Shown piece by piece: positions 25,216-36,000 of a DNA stretch of 64,000 bases; position 1 is the stretch's first letter, and each line of letters starts with the position of its first letter. The notes beneath the pieces were generated by a model. The model was not told the DNA's origin and ran no database searches. It saw only the letters and a list, made by a program, of their open reading frames with translations. The stretch covers positions 806,001 through 870,000 of the forward strand of contig NZ_LRPC01000001.1 in assembly GCF_001592965.1 (NCBI RefSeq), in the 5' to 3' direction. The stretch is from Roseivirga spongicola. GTDB lineage: Bacteria > Bacteroidota > Bacteroidia > Cytophagales > Cyclobacteriaceae. The translations under genes and the position numbers were made by a program.

Positions 25216-26826
25216 TTATTTCTTCCCTTTAAGGCTCATTGATTCCGCCATTTTCACGGCTTCATACGCATTGATGATTCCTCCAGAAACAGAAAGGTTA
25301 GAGAACTTCACTTCTTCGCCAGTACCTGGCTCGTTTACCTTTACTTCAACACCTCTTACAGACTTCATTAGTATATCCTTAATCTGTTCTGCCTCAAGGT
25401 CTGGGAAGTAAGAAAGTAGCAATGCTGCAACACCAGCAGTTACTGGAGATGCCATACTTGTTCCTTGTGCGTCTTGATACTCATTGCCAGGAGCTAATGA
25501 ATAGATAGCTACACCTGGAGCAAAAACGTCTACAGACTTCTTGCCATAGTTAGAGAAAACGCCAACATAATTATTCTCAGAACCCCAAGAAGAAGCACCC
25601 ACTTCTACCCAGTTAGGCCAATCTTTCTTTCTACCGAATTTATCGTTAGGGAAGTTATTGGCTTCATCTATATTCTCTGCTGAATTACCTGCGGCATGTA
25701 CCAATAGCACCCCTTTTTTGGCTGCATACTCAATAGCATCATACACATACTGTGTATTTGGTGAATATCCTTTTCCAAAGCTCATGTTTATAACTTGAGC
25801 TCCATTATCTACTGCGTAGCGAATGGCATTGGCCACATCTTTATCTCTTTCGTCACCATCGGGCACAGCGCGGATGGCCATAATTTCTACATTGTTGGCT
25901 ACACCATCAATACCCAAGTTATTCCCTCTTGTGGCAGCAATGATTCCCGCCACGTGAGTACCATGGAAGTTATCTGTGTTTTTACCAATTACATCGTTAT
26001 TTCCATAACCGATATCGTCCATTCTATTCGGATCGTCACCAACTATTTCTCTAGGATTGAACTCTAGGTTGTAACTGAATTCAGCATCTTTCTTGATGTT
26101 CTCCATGTCTTGTTGCACAAAGTAGATGAGCGTATCTAAAGACAGAGAGTTGTCTGTCATGTTATAGATTTGAGTAAGCATTTGCTTACCTCTCATAATT
26201 ACCTCATCGGTAGAGCTCACTTTATTGATATCTTCTGAAGTAATCTCTTCATCTAAAAGGTAAGCCTCAAAAAGCTTGTTGTATCTGATAAGCTGAGATT
26301 GGATGTTCTCCATCATCATAGCCTGACCTTTAGCTTCATTATAAGTCTTCTCAAAAGAAGTTTGAATCTCCTTCCAATACTCATATTCTTCTTTGTCGGC
26401 CTTTTTTACATCAGATTCTGACACACCTTCATATTTAGGCTTCAACCTTTTGTATTCACGAGTGATTTCGAGAGTTTCCTTATCTACATTTCTACCGTCT
26501 TTTCCTCCAAGGAAGTTCCAGCCATGCACATCATCTATGTAACCGTTGTTATCATCGTCTATACCGTTACCAGGAATTTCATCTTCATTAGTCCAGACCA
26601 CATCTTTGAGGTCTTCATGTTCAATGTCTATTCCAGAGTCTATAACAGCTACCAGTACTTTTTTACTTTCTTTCCCTTTCAGGTATTCATAGGCCTTTTC
26701 TGTACTCACCCCATTCACTGAATCTTTAACAGGGTCTAAGTTGAACCAGTTTTTTGGCGGAGGAGTATCTTGTGCGTTTAGTGCGAATGCTGCCAAAAAT
26801 AGCAGCGCGAAAATCAACTTTTTCAT
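25216..26826 (-). CDS. Subtilisin-like (S8 family) serine peptidase
   Basis: The product is 536 aa with a signal peptide ending ALNAQ (about residue 19). The S8 triad is complete: Asp63 in VAVIDSGID, His288 in FHGTHVAGIIAA, and Ser456 in GTSMASPVTAG; the oxyanion Asn lies in HAAGNSAEN. Between Asp and His there is an unusually long insertion (about residues 110-275) that is rich in Lys/Glu and predicted helical. No T9SS C-terminal sorting domain is present, so it is probably periplasmic or outer-membrane-facing rather than surface-sorted. It is transcribed alone and flanked downstream by the hairpin-repeat cluster. Confidence 0.94.
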   Translation of the reverse strand: MKKLIFALLFLAAFALNAQDTPPPKNWFNLDPVKDSVNGVSTEKAYEYLKGKESKKVLVAVIDSGIDIEHEDLKDVVWTNEDEIPGNGIDDDNNGYIDDVHGWNFLGGKDGRNVDKETLEITREYKRLKPKYEGVSESDVKKADKEEYEYWKEIQTSFEKTYNEAKGQAMMMENIQSQLIRYNKLFEAYLLDEEITSEDINKVSSTDEVIMRGKQMLTQIYNMTDNSLSLDTLIYFVQQDMENIKKDAEFSYNLEFNPREIVGDDPNRMDDIGYGNNDVIGKNTDNFHGTHVAGIIAATRGNNLGIDGVANNVEIMAIRAVPDGDERDKDVANAIRYAVDNGAQVINMSFGKGYSPNTQYVYDAIEYAAKKGVLLVHAAGNSAENIDEANNFPNDKFGRKKDWPNWVEVGASSWGSENNYVGVFSNYGKKSVDVFAPGVAIYSLAPGNEYQDAQGTSMASPVTAGVAALLLSYFPDLEAEQIKDILMKSVRGVEVKVNEPGTGEEVKFSNLSVSGGIINAYEAVKMAESMSLKGKK

Positions 26827-26932
26827 ATATCAATTATTCTTAAAATGCTTATGTGTCTTTCTACTTAAATCAACTCAATCTGCTAAAACAGGCGAAATTT
26901 GAACCGTTGCCTCTTGTGTTTGACATTGAGTG

Positions 26933-27421
26933 TTATTGCTTTTCAAACATACCAGTATTTGCGTTCTTCTCTACTCGGTTTGCCAGAAAAACCATTCCAT
27001 TCATGGCAATAAACGTGCCTTCATGCATTAGGTTGAGTGCTCCAATAGCCACTCCAATATTAAAAGCAGCATCTGAATTGGTAAATCTTTCGGGTATAAA
27101 AGCTCCTGTAAGTACAATGGCCTTGCCTGAAATATTACCTACGAATTGGGCCGTTTCAATGAGGGTATCAGAACCATGTGTAATGAGTATTTTATCTGCA
27201 GAATGGTTCAGAAGATAGCTCTTTAGCTTGTCTCTATCTTCTCGGGTAATTTCCTGAGAATCTTTTCTGAAAAGACTCACGATTTCATATTCGAAACCGG
27301 GAAAAGCATTTTCCAAAATGCGTTTTGATGCCGGCTCGTTTATCTCGAAGGCATAGCCATTATTAGTCTTAGGATAATCCTTATCTATGGTTCCTCCAGT
27401 TTGAATAATCAGAATTTTCAC
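26933..27421 (-). CDS. Single-domain asparaginase-like protein
   Basis: The product is 162 aa and covers only the N-terminal domain of the L-asparaginase fold. Both active-site threonine motifs are present: IQTGGTID (about residues 6-13) and ITHGSDTL (about residues 79-86), with VLTGAFIPE and an AAFNIGVAIGAL stretch after. Usual type I/II asparaginases are about 330 residues, but free-standing half-size forms exist in bacteria, so this need not be a truncation; the sequence past the stop does not continue the family. It probably acts on asparagine or a related amide in the cytoplasm, as no signal peptide is seen. It is 24 nt downstream of the thioredoxin lipoprotein gene. Confidence 0.85.
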   Translation of the reverse strand: MKILIIQTGGTIDKDYPKTNNGYAFEINEPASKRILENAFPGFEYEIVSLFRKDSQEITREDRDKLKSYLLNHSADKILITHGSDTLIETAQFVGNISGKAIVLTGAFIPERFTNSDAAFNIGVAIGALNLMHEGTFIAMNGMVFLANRVEKNANTGMFEKQ

Positions 27422-27445
27422 GGGAGGAAGTTAAAAAGAAAGTTG

Positions 27446-28954
27446 CTACTCTAGATAGCTCGCCAACTGATCATACAACTTTTGGCCTTCGCTTGGGCGC
27501 GCGGCTTCTTTTACAATCATATTCCCCTCTTTGTCTACAATGATGTAACGAGGAATAGCTGCTGTATTACTGCCGAGCATATCTTTCCAAATCTTCCAGA
27601 AGAGTTCTTGAGAAATACGCATGTTAACGCCTTCCAGACCATAGAAATTAACCATCTCTTTCCATTTGCCCTCGGCCTCATCTCTGTCGGACGATACATA
27701 AAGTATCTTGATTGGCTTGCCATCTAAAAACTCATAGAGCCCCTCTTTATGCTCAAATTCATCTTTACAAGGCCCACACCAAGTGGCCCATAAGTCTACA
27801 TAAAGCACTTCGCCCTTGTATGGCTCCACCATTTCTTCCCAAGTGGTGTACTCATCGGCATTTTCTATCATTATAATCTTATCAGACATTGGCTGCTCAA
27901 GCTTGGTATGATAAGCTCTAATAGGGTCTATGTGCTCTTTGAGCACAGGGTCGTATAACGTTTCGGGATAGTTGTATTTTAATTCTTCATAAGAATCTAA
28001 GATCACTTTCTCGTATTGCTTCTGAATAGCCGCGTTATACAAGTAAAAAGACCACATCAATTCTTCGTTTTCGCCAGAAAGCTTCTCTCTAATGTTATCT
28101 ATTCTGTCTTGATGATATGCTCTGATGCGCTCGTCTTGACTCAAGGTAGTATCTGGTTGGTCTTCTATGCCCGCCACCCTTGGGTAAAGATTCATATAGT
28201 CTTCTGCAAACGTTCTGTAATAATTGCTCACCAAGTATTCCGGGTTATTAAGGTCTGTTTCATCAAACATCTTTAGGTATAATTCCTTCCATTCATCATT
28301 GTATGGCGACTTTCTTTTGAGCTGTTCTTTGAAATAGTAATGGCGCCAGGTAGCAGATGCAAAAACACTCTTCCAGTGTAAGTCAGATTCCATGGCCATG
28401 GCTTTTGCAAAAGAGTCCGTGATTTTATCTTTCACCTTCAATCCATCTATTTCAACCAGTTCTTTTTCATTAAGATCCATCACCTGATCATAGACTCGTT
28501 GAGCCACAGAGTCTTTCTGATACTTTTCATCCTTACCACCAAACGCATGGAAATAAGGAATTCGCTCGAAATTGTTAAGCAATGAATTGGCATCGGCATG
28601 GTCTCCAGTGAATGCGAGTTTTGAAAAATCTTCAAAATCAATGAAAACGGTGTCTGAATAACCTGGCTCAATCCATGTTCTTATACTTCCTCTGGTTTTA
28701 GGGAAACTGATGGAAGTAAAACCTGAAGTCTCTTGGTCTATGATTGCAGAAAAGTTGCCTTCATTGTCAATAGGCACCTTTACAGAGTTTACTCGATAGA
28801 AAAATTTACCGTCTACTGGTAGTTGAATAAACAAAGAATCTGCATCGGTATTAACCACCTTACCCGCCAAAACGTACGGTTCTTTTTTACCTGAACAAGC
28901 AAAAATGCAAAGGGCGAGAAAGAGAGCGAAGATTATCTCTGGTTTGCGCATCAT
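27446..28954 (-). CDS. Lipoprotein with C-terminal TlpA/thioredoxin domain
   Basis: The product is 502 aa (start ATG 28954 or the next codon, 28951). The lipobox LCIFACSG gives a lipid-modified Cys near residue 20. Residues 25-110 form a beta-rich domain like the N-terminal module of Bacteroidota thiol-disulfide lipoproteins, 120-355 are helical, and 365-500 a thioredoxin fold with WATWCGPCKDEF as active site and AIPRYIIVD as cis-proline loop. It probably reduces disulfides of exported proteins from the periplasmic face of a membrane. It may be cotranscribed with the asparaginase gene downstream, without an obvious functional link. Confidence 0.88.
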   Translation of the reverse strand: MMRKPEIIFALFLALCIFACSGKKEPYVLAGKVVNTDADSLFIQLPVDGKFFYRVNSVKVPIDNEGNFSAIIDQETSGFTSISFPKTRGSIRTWIEPGYSDTVFIDFEDFSKLAFTGDHADANSLLNNFERIPYFHAFGGKDEKYQKDSVAQRVYDQVMDLNEKELVEIDGLKVKDKITDSFAKAMAMESDLHWKSVFASATWRHYYFKEQLKRKSPYNDEWKELYLKMFDETDLNNPEYLVSNYYRTFAEDYMNLYPRVAGIEDQPDTTLSQDERIRAYHQDRIDNIREKLSGENEELMWSFYLYNAAIQKQYEKVILDSYEELKYNYPETLYDPVLKEHIDPIRAYHTKLEQPMSDKIIMIENADEYTTWEEMVEPYKGEVLYVDLWATWCGPCKDEFEHKEGLYEFLDGKPIKILYVSSDRDEAEGKWKEMVNFYGLEGVNMRISQELFWKIWKDMLGSNTAAIPRYIIVDKEGNMIVKEAARPSEGQKLYDQLASYLE

Positions 28955-29021
28955 TGAATAGTTTTAATTTTTCCTTTAATCTATCAAATAATGACAACGA
29001 TTGAAAGGAACAACTATTCTT

Positions 29022-30050
29022 TTAGTATTTAAAACAAGGCAAAATGGTATCGCGTCTGGTGCGCTTTACCACCTTGCCAAAGTTGAGGGTGAGAGAAAAT
29101 TCATGTGCTCCTCCAGTAGCTCCTGCTAAGCGAGAAACCGTAAAGTCATAACTGTATGCAAATGAAAGGTTTGCGTTTAACTCTAGGCCTACGAGCGCAA
29201 TAATCGATTCATTCTTGAAAACCTTATTAACACTCTGAATTGGAATACCTCTGTACCAGCCACCTATTACCAAGGGTTGAAAATATAGTTGTACTCCGGC
29301 ATCGAGCTGGTTGAAGCCACCTTGCTTTTTGTAGTTCACCGCAAAAGTGGCAGAACGCTCCTGAAACTGATAAGCCACAGTTCTTAGCCTTCTGCCCTTG
29401 GCAAACATAAGCTTATACCCTGCATGTATAGAATACTTTCTTGAAAGCCTACTCTCTTGGTCTATAAATGACTGGTTGGGCTCATTGATATGGTGTGTAG
29501 AAAAGCCTATCCAAGCTAAGTTGGTATACAAAAGCGCACCAGCTGAGGCACTCATAAAATCGACCTTCGCCCCCTTTTCGAATACCTCACCACTAGGGCC
29601 ATAAACCTGCCCATTTACAATATCAATTTGATTTCCGAAGACTAGATCTTCAAAGTTCAAGTCTTTTTGAAAGTAGGAGAGCTGGACGCCAGTTCGTAAA
29701 ATCAAGCCAGAAGAAACCTCTAATTTGTAGGAATACAAGCCTCCAATTTCTGTAGAACGAAAGTCTAAAAAACCTTCTCTATGCTCGTTGAATATAATTC
29801 CCACACCACTTTCGGCTGCCTTAGAAAAATAGTCGAGATAGGCGGAAGTTGTAGTAAACGAATGAGAAAGAGATGGCCATTGATTTCTGTAATTCACCCC
29901 AACTCTACCTCTATCGGCAGAACCTGTGAGTGCAGGGTTCAGATATAAAGGTGAAGCATAGAATTGTGAAAACTGAGGATCTTGTGCCTTAAGTTCTACT
30001 GCATCTAATAATGCTATAATAAAGGTTGCTGCGAGTAAAAGTCTTTTCAT
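29022..30050 (-). CDS. sprF: PorP/SprF family T9SS-associated outer-membrane protein
   Basis: The product is 342 aa with a signal peptide ending about residue 22 (VELKAQD). The family signature is clear: DPQFSQFYASPLYLNPALTG after the signal, then RVGVNYRNQWPSL and a series of barrel strands ending LTLNFGK. SprF-like proteins are needed for secretion or surface attachment of SprB-type adhesins through the type IX system in Flavobacterium. It starts 7 nt after the stop of the giant SprB-like gene on the same strand, the standard sprB-sprF operon order, so it is most likely the dedicated partner of that adhesin. Confidence 0.95.
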   Translation of the reverse strand: MKRLLLAATFIIALLDAVELKAQDPQFSQFYASPLYLNPALTGSADRGRVGVNYRNQWPSLSHSFTTTSAYLDYFSKAAESGVGIIFNEHREGFLDFRSTEIGGLYSYKLEVSSGLILRTGVQLSYFQKDLNFEDLVFGNQIDIVNGQVYGPSGEVFEKGAKVDFMSASAGALLYTNLAWIGFSTHHINEPNQSFIDQESRLSRKYSIHAGYKLMFAKGRRLRTVAYQFQERSATFAVNYKKQGGFNQLDAGVQLYFQPLVIGGWYRGIPIQSVNKVFKNESIIALVGLELNANLSFAYSYDFTVSRLAGATGGAHEFSLTLNFGKVVKRTRRDTILPCFKY

Positions 30051-30057
30051 AGGCTTG

Positions 30058-33000
30058 TCAGTTGATTAGCGCGAAAATGCCTTCTCGTTCAACTTTCAAA
30101 CCGTTGAAGCTGAGGCCAATTATTTTGTATACATAGTTTCCATTTTCCGCCTTGCGGCCTTTGATGGTGCCATCCCATCCTTTGGTTTCAATATCATCGG
30201 TACTGAATATTACTTCGCCCCAAGTGTTATAAATGATGAGCTTAGACTTGACCAAGCCGAGCATTCTAGGCCTGAAGAAGTCATTATTTCCATCTCCATT
30301 TGGGGTGAAGGCATTCGGCACAATTACTTTATAGCCTTCGGTAATTTCTAACACAGATACTTTCTCGGTTTCGCATCCTGTTCTATCGGTTACTACTAAG
30401 CGAACTATGTAAGTACCTGGTGCATCATAGGTGTGAATAGGATCAATCTCATCTGAGTGGAAGCCATCTCCAAAATCCCAATGCCAATCAATAACCTCGC
30501 CTTCGGATAAATCGAAGAAGCTGACAGGGTCATTAGAGGCTAAGTCTCCAGTGCGATCAATAGATTCTGCATTGTACTCAAAATCGGCAACGCCTAGCTC
30601 TGGAACATCTATATCTATAGAGTTTTGCTGGTAACAGCCTCTATCGTCAAATACTTCAATGGTTAGCCTTCCAGGCTCGGTCATTAGCACTTCACTGTTA
30701 ACACTATTGCCTTTAGACCACTCGTATCGGTAGTTGCCAACACCACCTTTTACATTGGCCTTTACCAACATGCCCGCAATACGGTTTTCGCAATCTATGT
30801 AGGGTTCAGTACTTAGCCCTATTTGAAGTGGTTCTGGCTGAAGAACAGTGTAAGTACCCTGGACTTCGCAGTTATATTTATCTCTTACTCGCACTACATA
30901 GGTGCCTGGCAGTACATCGGTAATCTCTGAAGTAGTAGCACCATTAGACCAGCGATAAGTGTATGGCTCAGTACCGCCAGAAACAATAACATTTACTCTT
31001 CCACTTCTAGGGTCATTACACCTTGTGGCATCTTCTATGTAGGCATCTAAAGTGAGGTCTAGTGGTTCAATGACATTGAACGTTTGCTGAATAGTACAAC
31101 CTTTATCGTCAGTTACTAGCACGTTATATTCTCCTGGCCCTAGTTCTGAAATGGTTTCGGAAGATTCACCTGTACTCCACCTTATTGCCACTGGCTCAAT
31201 GCCTCCTTCAATATTGAGAGAAATAGAGGCATCATTGGCTCCAATACAACTGATATCTGTCATTGTTGGCTCCATTCTAAACAATGCCGGCTCATCTAAA
31301 GTGTAGTTGGCCTGAATCTGGCAACCGTTGGCATCGGTAATAAGTACTGAATAGTCTCCTGACGTAATACCTATTAGATTTTTTGAGGTCGCCCCTGTAG
31401 ACCACTGGTATGAATAAGGCTCTACCCCTCCGCTAATATCTAGCTCTATGGATCCATTTCTATCGTCATAACACTGACTTTCATTGACCAAAGCATCTTC
31501 AATAGTTAGTTCTTCTGGTTCATTAATGGTGAAAACCCGCTCTTGAACACAGCCATTGGCATCGGTAACCCGAAGGGTATAATCGCCAACGCTCAAATTC
31601 TCAATAGAAGATGTTCTGGCACCTGTACTCCAGACAAACTCATAAAGGCCTGTACCTCCTTCAACATCTACTACTATGCGGCCATCATTATCTCCTTTAC
31701 AGCTCAGGTTCAACTTTCCTTGAGAGGAAATAGTAATTGGCTTATCGGGTTGGTTAATGGTAGCTTGAGACTGGACAATACAGCCATTGGCATCAGTAAC
31801 TGTTACGGTATATGTTCCTGCTTTCAGGTTAGAAATCTGGCTTGTTCTTGCACCATTGCTCCAAAGGTATGTGTAAGGCGCAACACCTCCCTGTGGGTTA
31901 GCCCTCATAAAACCAGAGTCATCTCCATAACACAAAAGGTCTTTATAATCTGAAAGGGTCAGCGACAATTCTTCCGAAGGCTCCGATATTACTACAGTAA
32001 CGGAAGTGCTACAGTTATTGGCATCGGCAACAGTTGCAGAATAAACCCCAGCAGGTAAGTTTTCAAGTACGGCTGAAGTACTTCCATTGCTCCAACTAAT
32101 GTCATAGACACCTGTTCCGCCAGCAATATTTAAGTAAATCTGCCCTGTTGATTCTCCCTTGCAGAGTACATCAGCTTTTTGAACCTCTACACTTAGGTTT
32201 TTAGAGTCGTCTACCTCTACACTTCGAGTTATGGAACAGCCATTGGCATCAGTAATTGTAAGGTTATAGGTGCCTCCTGCAATGTTCGATAAATCTTTGC
32301 TGGTACTTCCGTTAGACCAAACGTAGTTGTAAGGAGCTGTTCCGCCAGTAGTAGTAACTGCAATAGCTCCATCAGAATCGCCTTGGCAAGAAGTGTTGGT
32401 AACGTCAAAAGTTACGTCTAGCTCATCTGGTTCTCCAACCGTATAGTTTTCTACTATGCTACAGCCTTTGGCATCGGTAATAGTTACAGCGTAATTTCCT
32501 GCGAAAACATTCTTCAAATCTCGCTGATTAGAGCCGTTAGACCATTGGTAACTATATGGTGTAGTTCCGCCAGCAACGGCCAACTGAACTTCGCCTGTTG
32601 GCAAGCCATTACACAACGCGTCTACAATGGTTGGTGTGGCAGAAAGTGCTGCAGTTGGAGCATTTACAACTATCTGCTTTACCTGCTGACAGCCTCTAGC
32701 ATCAGTAATAGTTACCTCATAAGTACCACCTGCTAAACCAGTAAGGTCTTTTCCTGTCGCTCCATTACTCCAAGCATAAGTGTAAGGAAGTGTGCCACCA
32801 GACACAGTGAGATTGATATATCCGTCATCGGCACCAAAGCAAGTAACGTCTTCTTTCACATGATTAATGGTAAGAGGAAGCGGTTCAGTCAGTGTCCAAT
32901 TACCAGCAGCAATACAACCGTTGGCATCAGTAACTGTAAGCACATAAGTACCAGGACTTAGGTTTGTCAGATCTTCAGTAGTTTCTCCGTGATTCCATGA

Positions 33001-36000
33001 GTAGGTATAAGGACCAGTGCCTCCCGTAACAGTAATATCCAGTGTTCCATCATCGGCACTGTTACAAGAAATGGGAGATACTGCTCCACTGACGGAAAGC
33101 ATGTTAGGGCTACTAACAGTATACGTTTCTGAAATAGAGCAGCCGTTTTTATCGGTCACAGTTACCAAGTAGCTACCGCTTTCTAAACCGAAAATATCTT
33201 CGCTAGAAGAACCATTATTCCATTGGAAGGTATAAGGTGCAGAACCTCCTGTAACGGTCAAGTCTATAGCACCTTGATTGTCTCCAAAACATAATTCATC
33301 AGTAACATTTGCATTCAGAGATAAAGCTGCTGTAGGCTCTTCAACTACTATGGTTTGAACAAGTGAGCAGCCATTACCATCGGTAACCGTTATATCATAA
33401 CTACCACCTGCCAGAGATGAAATGTTTCTACTTGTAGCTCCATTAGACCATGAATAGGTGTATGGCAAGGTGCCTCCTACAACATTTACGGAAATAGCTC
33501 CATTGTTTGCTCCGAAGCAATCTACATCGGTAACGGTATGAGTAATTCCCAATGCATTAGGCTGAGTAATGGAGTAATTTCTGGAAATGCTGCAACCATT
33601 GGCATCGGTAATTACCACAGCGTAATTGCCAGGGCTCAAGCCGGAGAGGTCTTCGGAGGTTTCGCCATGACCCCACGCGAAGGTATATGGCGAAGTACCC
33701 CCGACTACCTCAATATCGATTGCACCATCTGCTGCTCCGTTACACGAAACTTGGGTGGTTGAGCCTGTTGCTGAAAGAACAGCAGGTCCAGACACCGTAA
33801 AGTCACTCTGTACAAAGCAGCCATTGGCATCGGTTACTGTTACTTGGTAGACACCTTGGCCTAAGGCCGAAATATCTTTTGTTATGGAACCTTGATTCCA
33901 ACTGTAAGAATATGGAGCAGTACCTCCGGTTACGTTCAAGCTAATAGCTCCTTGATTATCTCCGTAGCAGTTTTCATCTGTGACTGTTCCAGAAATAGAC
34001 AATGCTGCCGAAGGTTCTGAAACAACATACGTCTTCAGACTAGTGCAGCCATTACCATCAGTAATGGTAACAGAATACGTACCTCCCGATAGCCCAGAAA
34101 TATCTTGAGTTGTAGCACCATTAGACCAGCTATAGCTGTAAGGTGTAATACCTCCTGAAACGCTTAAATCGATAGCGCCATCGGAAGCACCAAAGCATGT
34201 AACATCTGTAATCGTTCTGCTTACAGATACTACTAAAGGTTGAGTGATTGTCCAACTGCCTGACACTGTACAACCATTAGCATCGGTTACAGTTAATGAT
34301 CGGTTACCTGGACTAAGACCCGAAATATCTTCTGTGGTGGCGCCATTGTTCCATAGATAAGTATAAGGTCCTGTGCCACCAGTAACGGTAATATCAATGG
34401 CTCCATTTGCGGCTCCATTGCAATTAATCTGAGTTGTTACTGCTGAAAGCTGAAGTGCTGTTGGACCACCTACGGTAAAATTGGCAGTTTCTGAACAGCC
34501 ATTGGCATCAGTTACGATAACTTCATAATTACCTCTGGCCAAATTGCTGACATTTTTAGAAGTAGGCCCATGATCCCATAGGTAAGTATAGGGTCCTGTA
34601 CCACCACCAACTGTCAACGAAATTGCTCCTTGCGAATCGCCAAAGCATAACTCATCAGAAACAGAGCCTGATACTGAAAGAGCTGCTGTTGGTTCATTTA
34701 CCGTATAGTTGTAAACGGAAGCACAACTGTTAGCATCGGTAATTGTCACAGAATAGTTACCACCAGAAAGCCCGGAAATATCTTGAGTTGTAGCACCAGT
34801 TGACCATAAGTAGATATAGCCACCAATGCCTCCAGAAACGGTTAAATCGATAGCTCCATTACCCTCTCCAAAACATGCCACATCGGTTATATTTTCTCCT
34901 ACCGAAATGGCCAGCGGTTGAGTGATTGTCCAGCTGCCTGACACTGTACAACCATTAGCATCGGTTACAGTTAATGATCGGTTACCTGGACTAAGACCCG
35001 AAATATCTTCAGTGGTGGCTCCATTGTTCCATAGATAAGTATAAGGTCCTGAACCACCAGTAACGGTAACATCAATGGCGCCATTTGCGGCTCCATTACA
35101 ATTAACCTGAGTTGTTACTGCTGAAAGCTGAAGTGCTGTTGGGCCACCTACGGTAAAATTGGCAGTTTCTGAACAGCCATTGGCATCAGTTACGATAACT
35201 TCATAATTACCTCTGGCCAAATTGCTAACATCTTTGGAAGTAGAGCCATGATCCCATAGGTAGGTATAGGGTCCTGTACCACCACCAACTGTCAACGTAA
35301 TTGCTCCTTGCGAATCGCCAAAGCATAATTCATCAGAAACAGAGCCTGTTACTGAAAGGGCTGCTGTTGGTTCATTTACCGTATAGTTGTAAACGGAAAC
35401 ACAACTGTTAGCATCGGTAATGGTAACAGAATAGTTACCACCAGAAAGCCCGGAAATATCTTGAGTTGTAGCACCAGTTGACCATAAGTAAGTATAGCCA
35501 CCAACGCCTCCAGAAACGGTTAAATCGATAGCTCCATCACCCTCTCCAAAACATGCCACATCGGTTATATTTTCTCCTACCGAAATGGCCAGCGGTTGAG
35601 TGATTGTCCAACTGCCTGACACTGTACAACCGTTAGCATCGGTTACTGTAAGGTTGTAATTATTGGGGGAGAGCCTTGTCAAATCTTCGCTGGTAGATCC
35701 ATTGCTCCAGCTGTAAGAGTATGGTGCTGTACCACCTAAAACAGTTACGTCCAGTTCGCCATTTGCGGCTCCATTACAATCGACTTGGGTAGCTATGGCT
35801 GAAAGCTGCAAGGCATCTGGACCTGATACTACAAAGCTCTCTACCACTGAGCAACCATTGGCATCTGTTACAGTTACCTGATATGTCCCTCTAGCTAAAC
35901 CAGTTACATCTTGGCCACTCGGCCCGTGGTTCCAACTGTATGAATATGGGGCAGTACCTCCGGAAACCGTTAGATCAATTGCGCCTTGGCTGTCCCCAAA

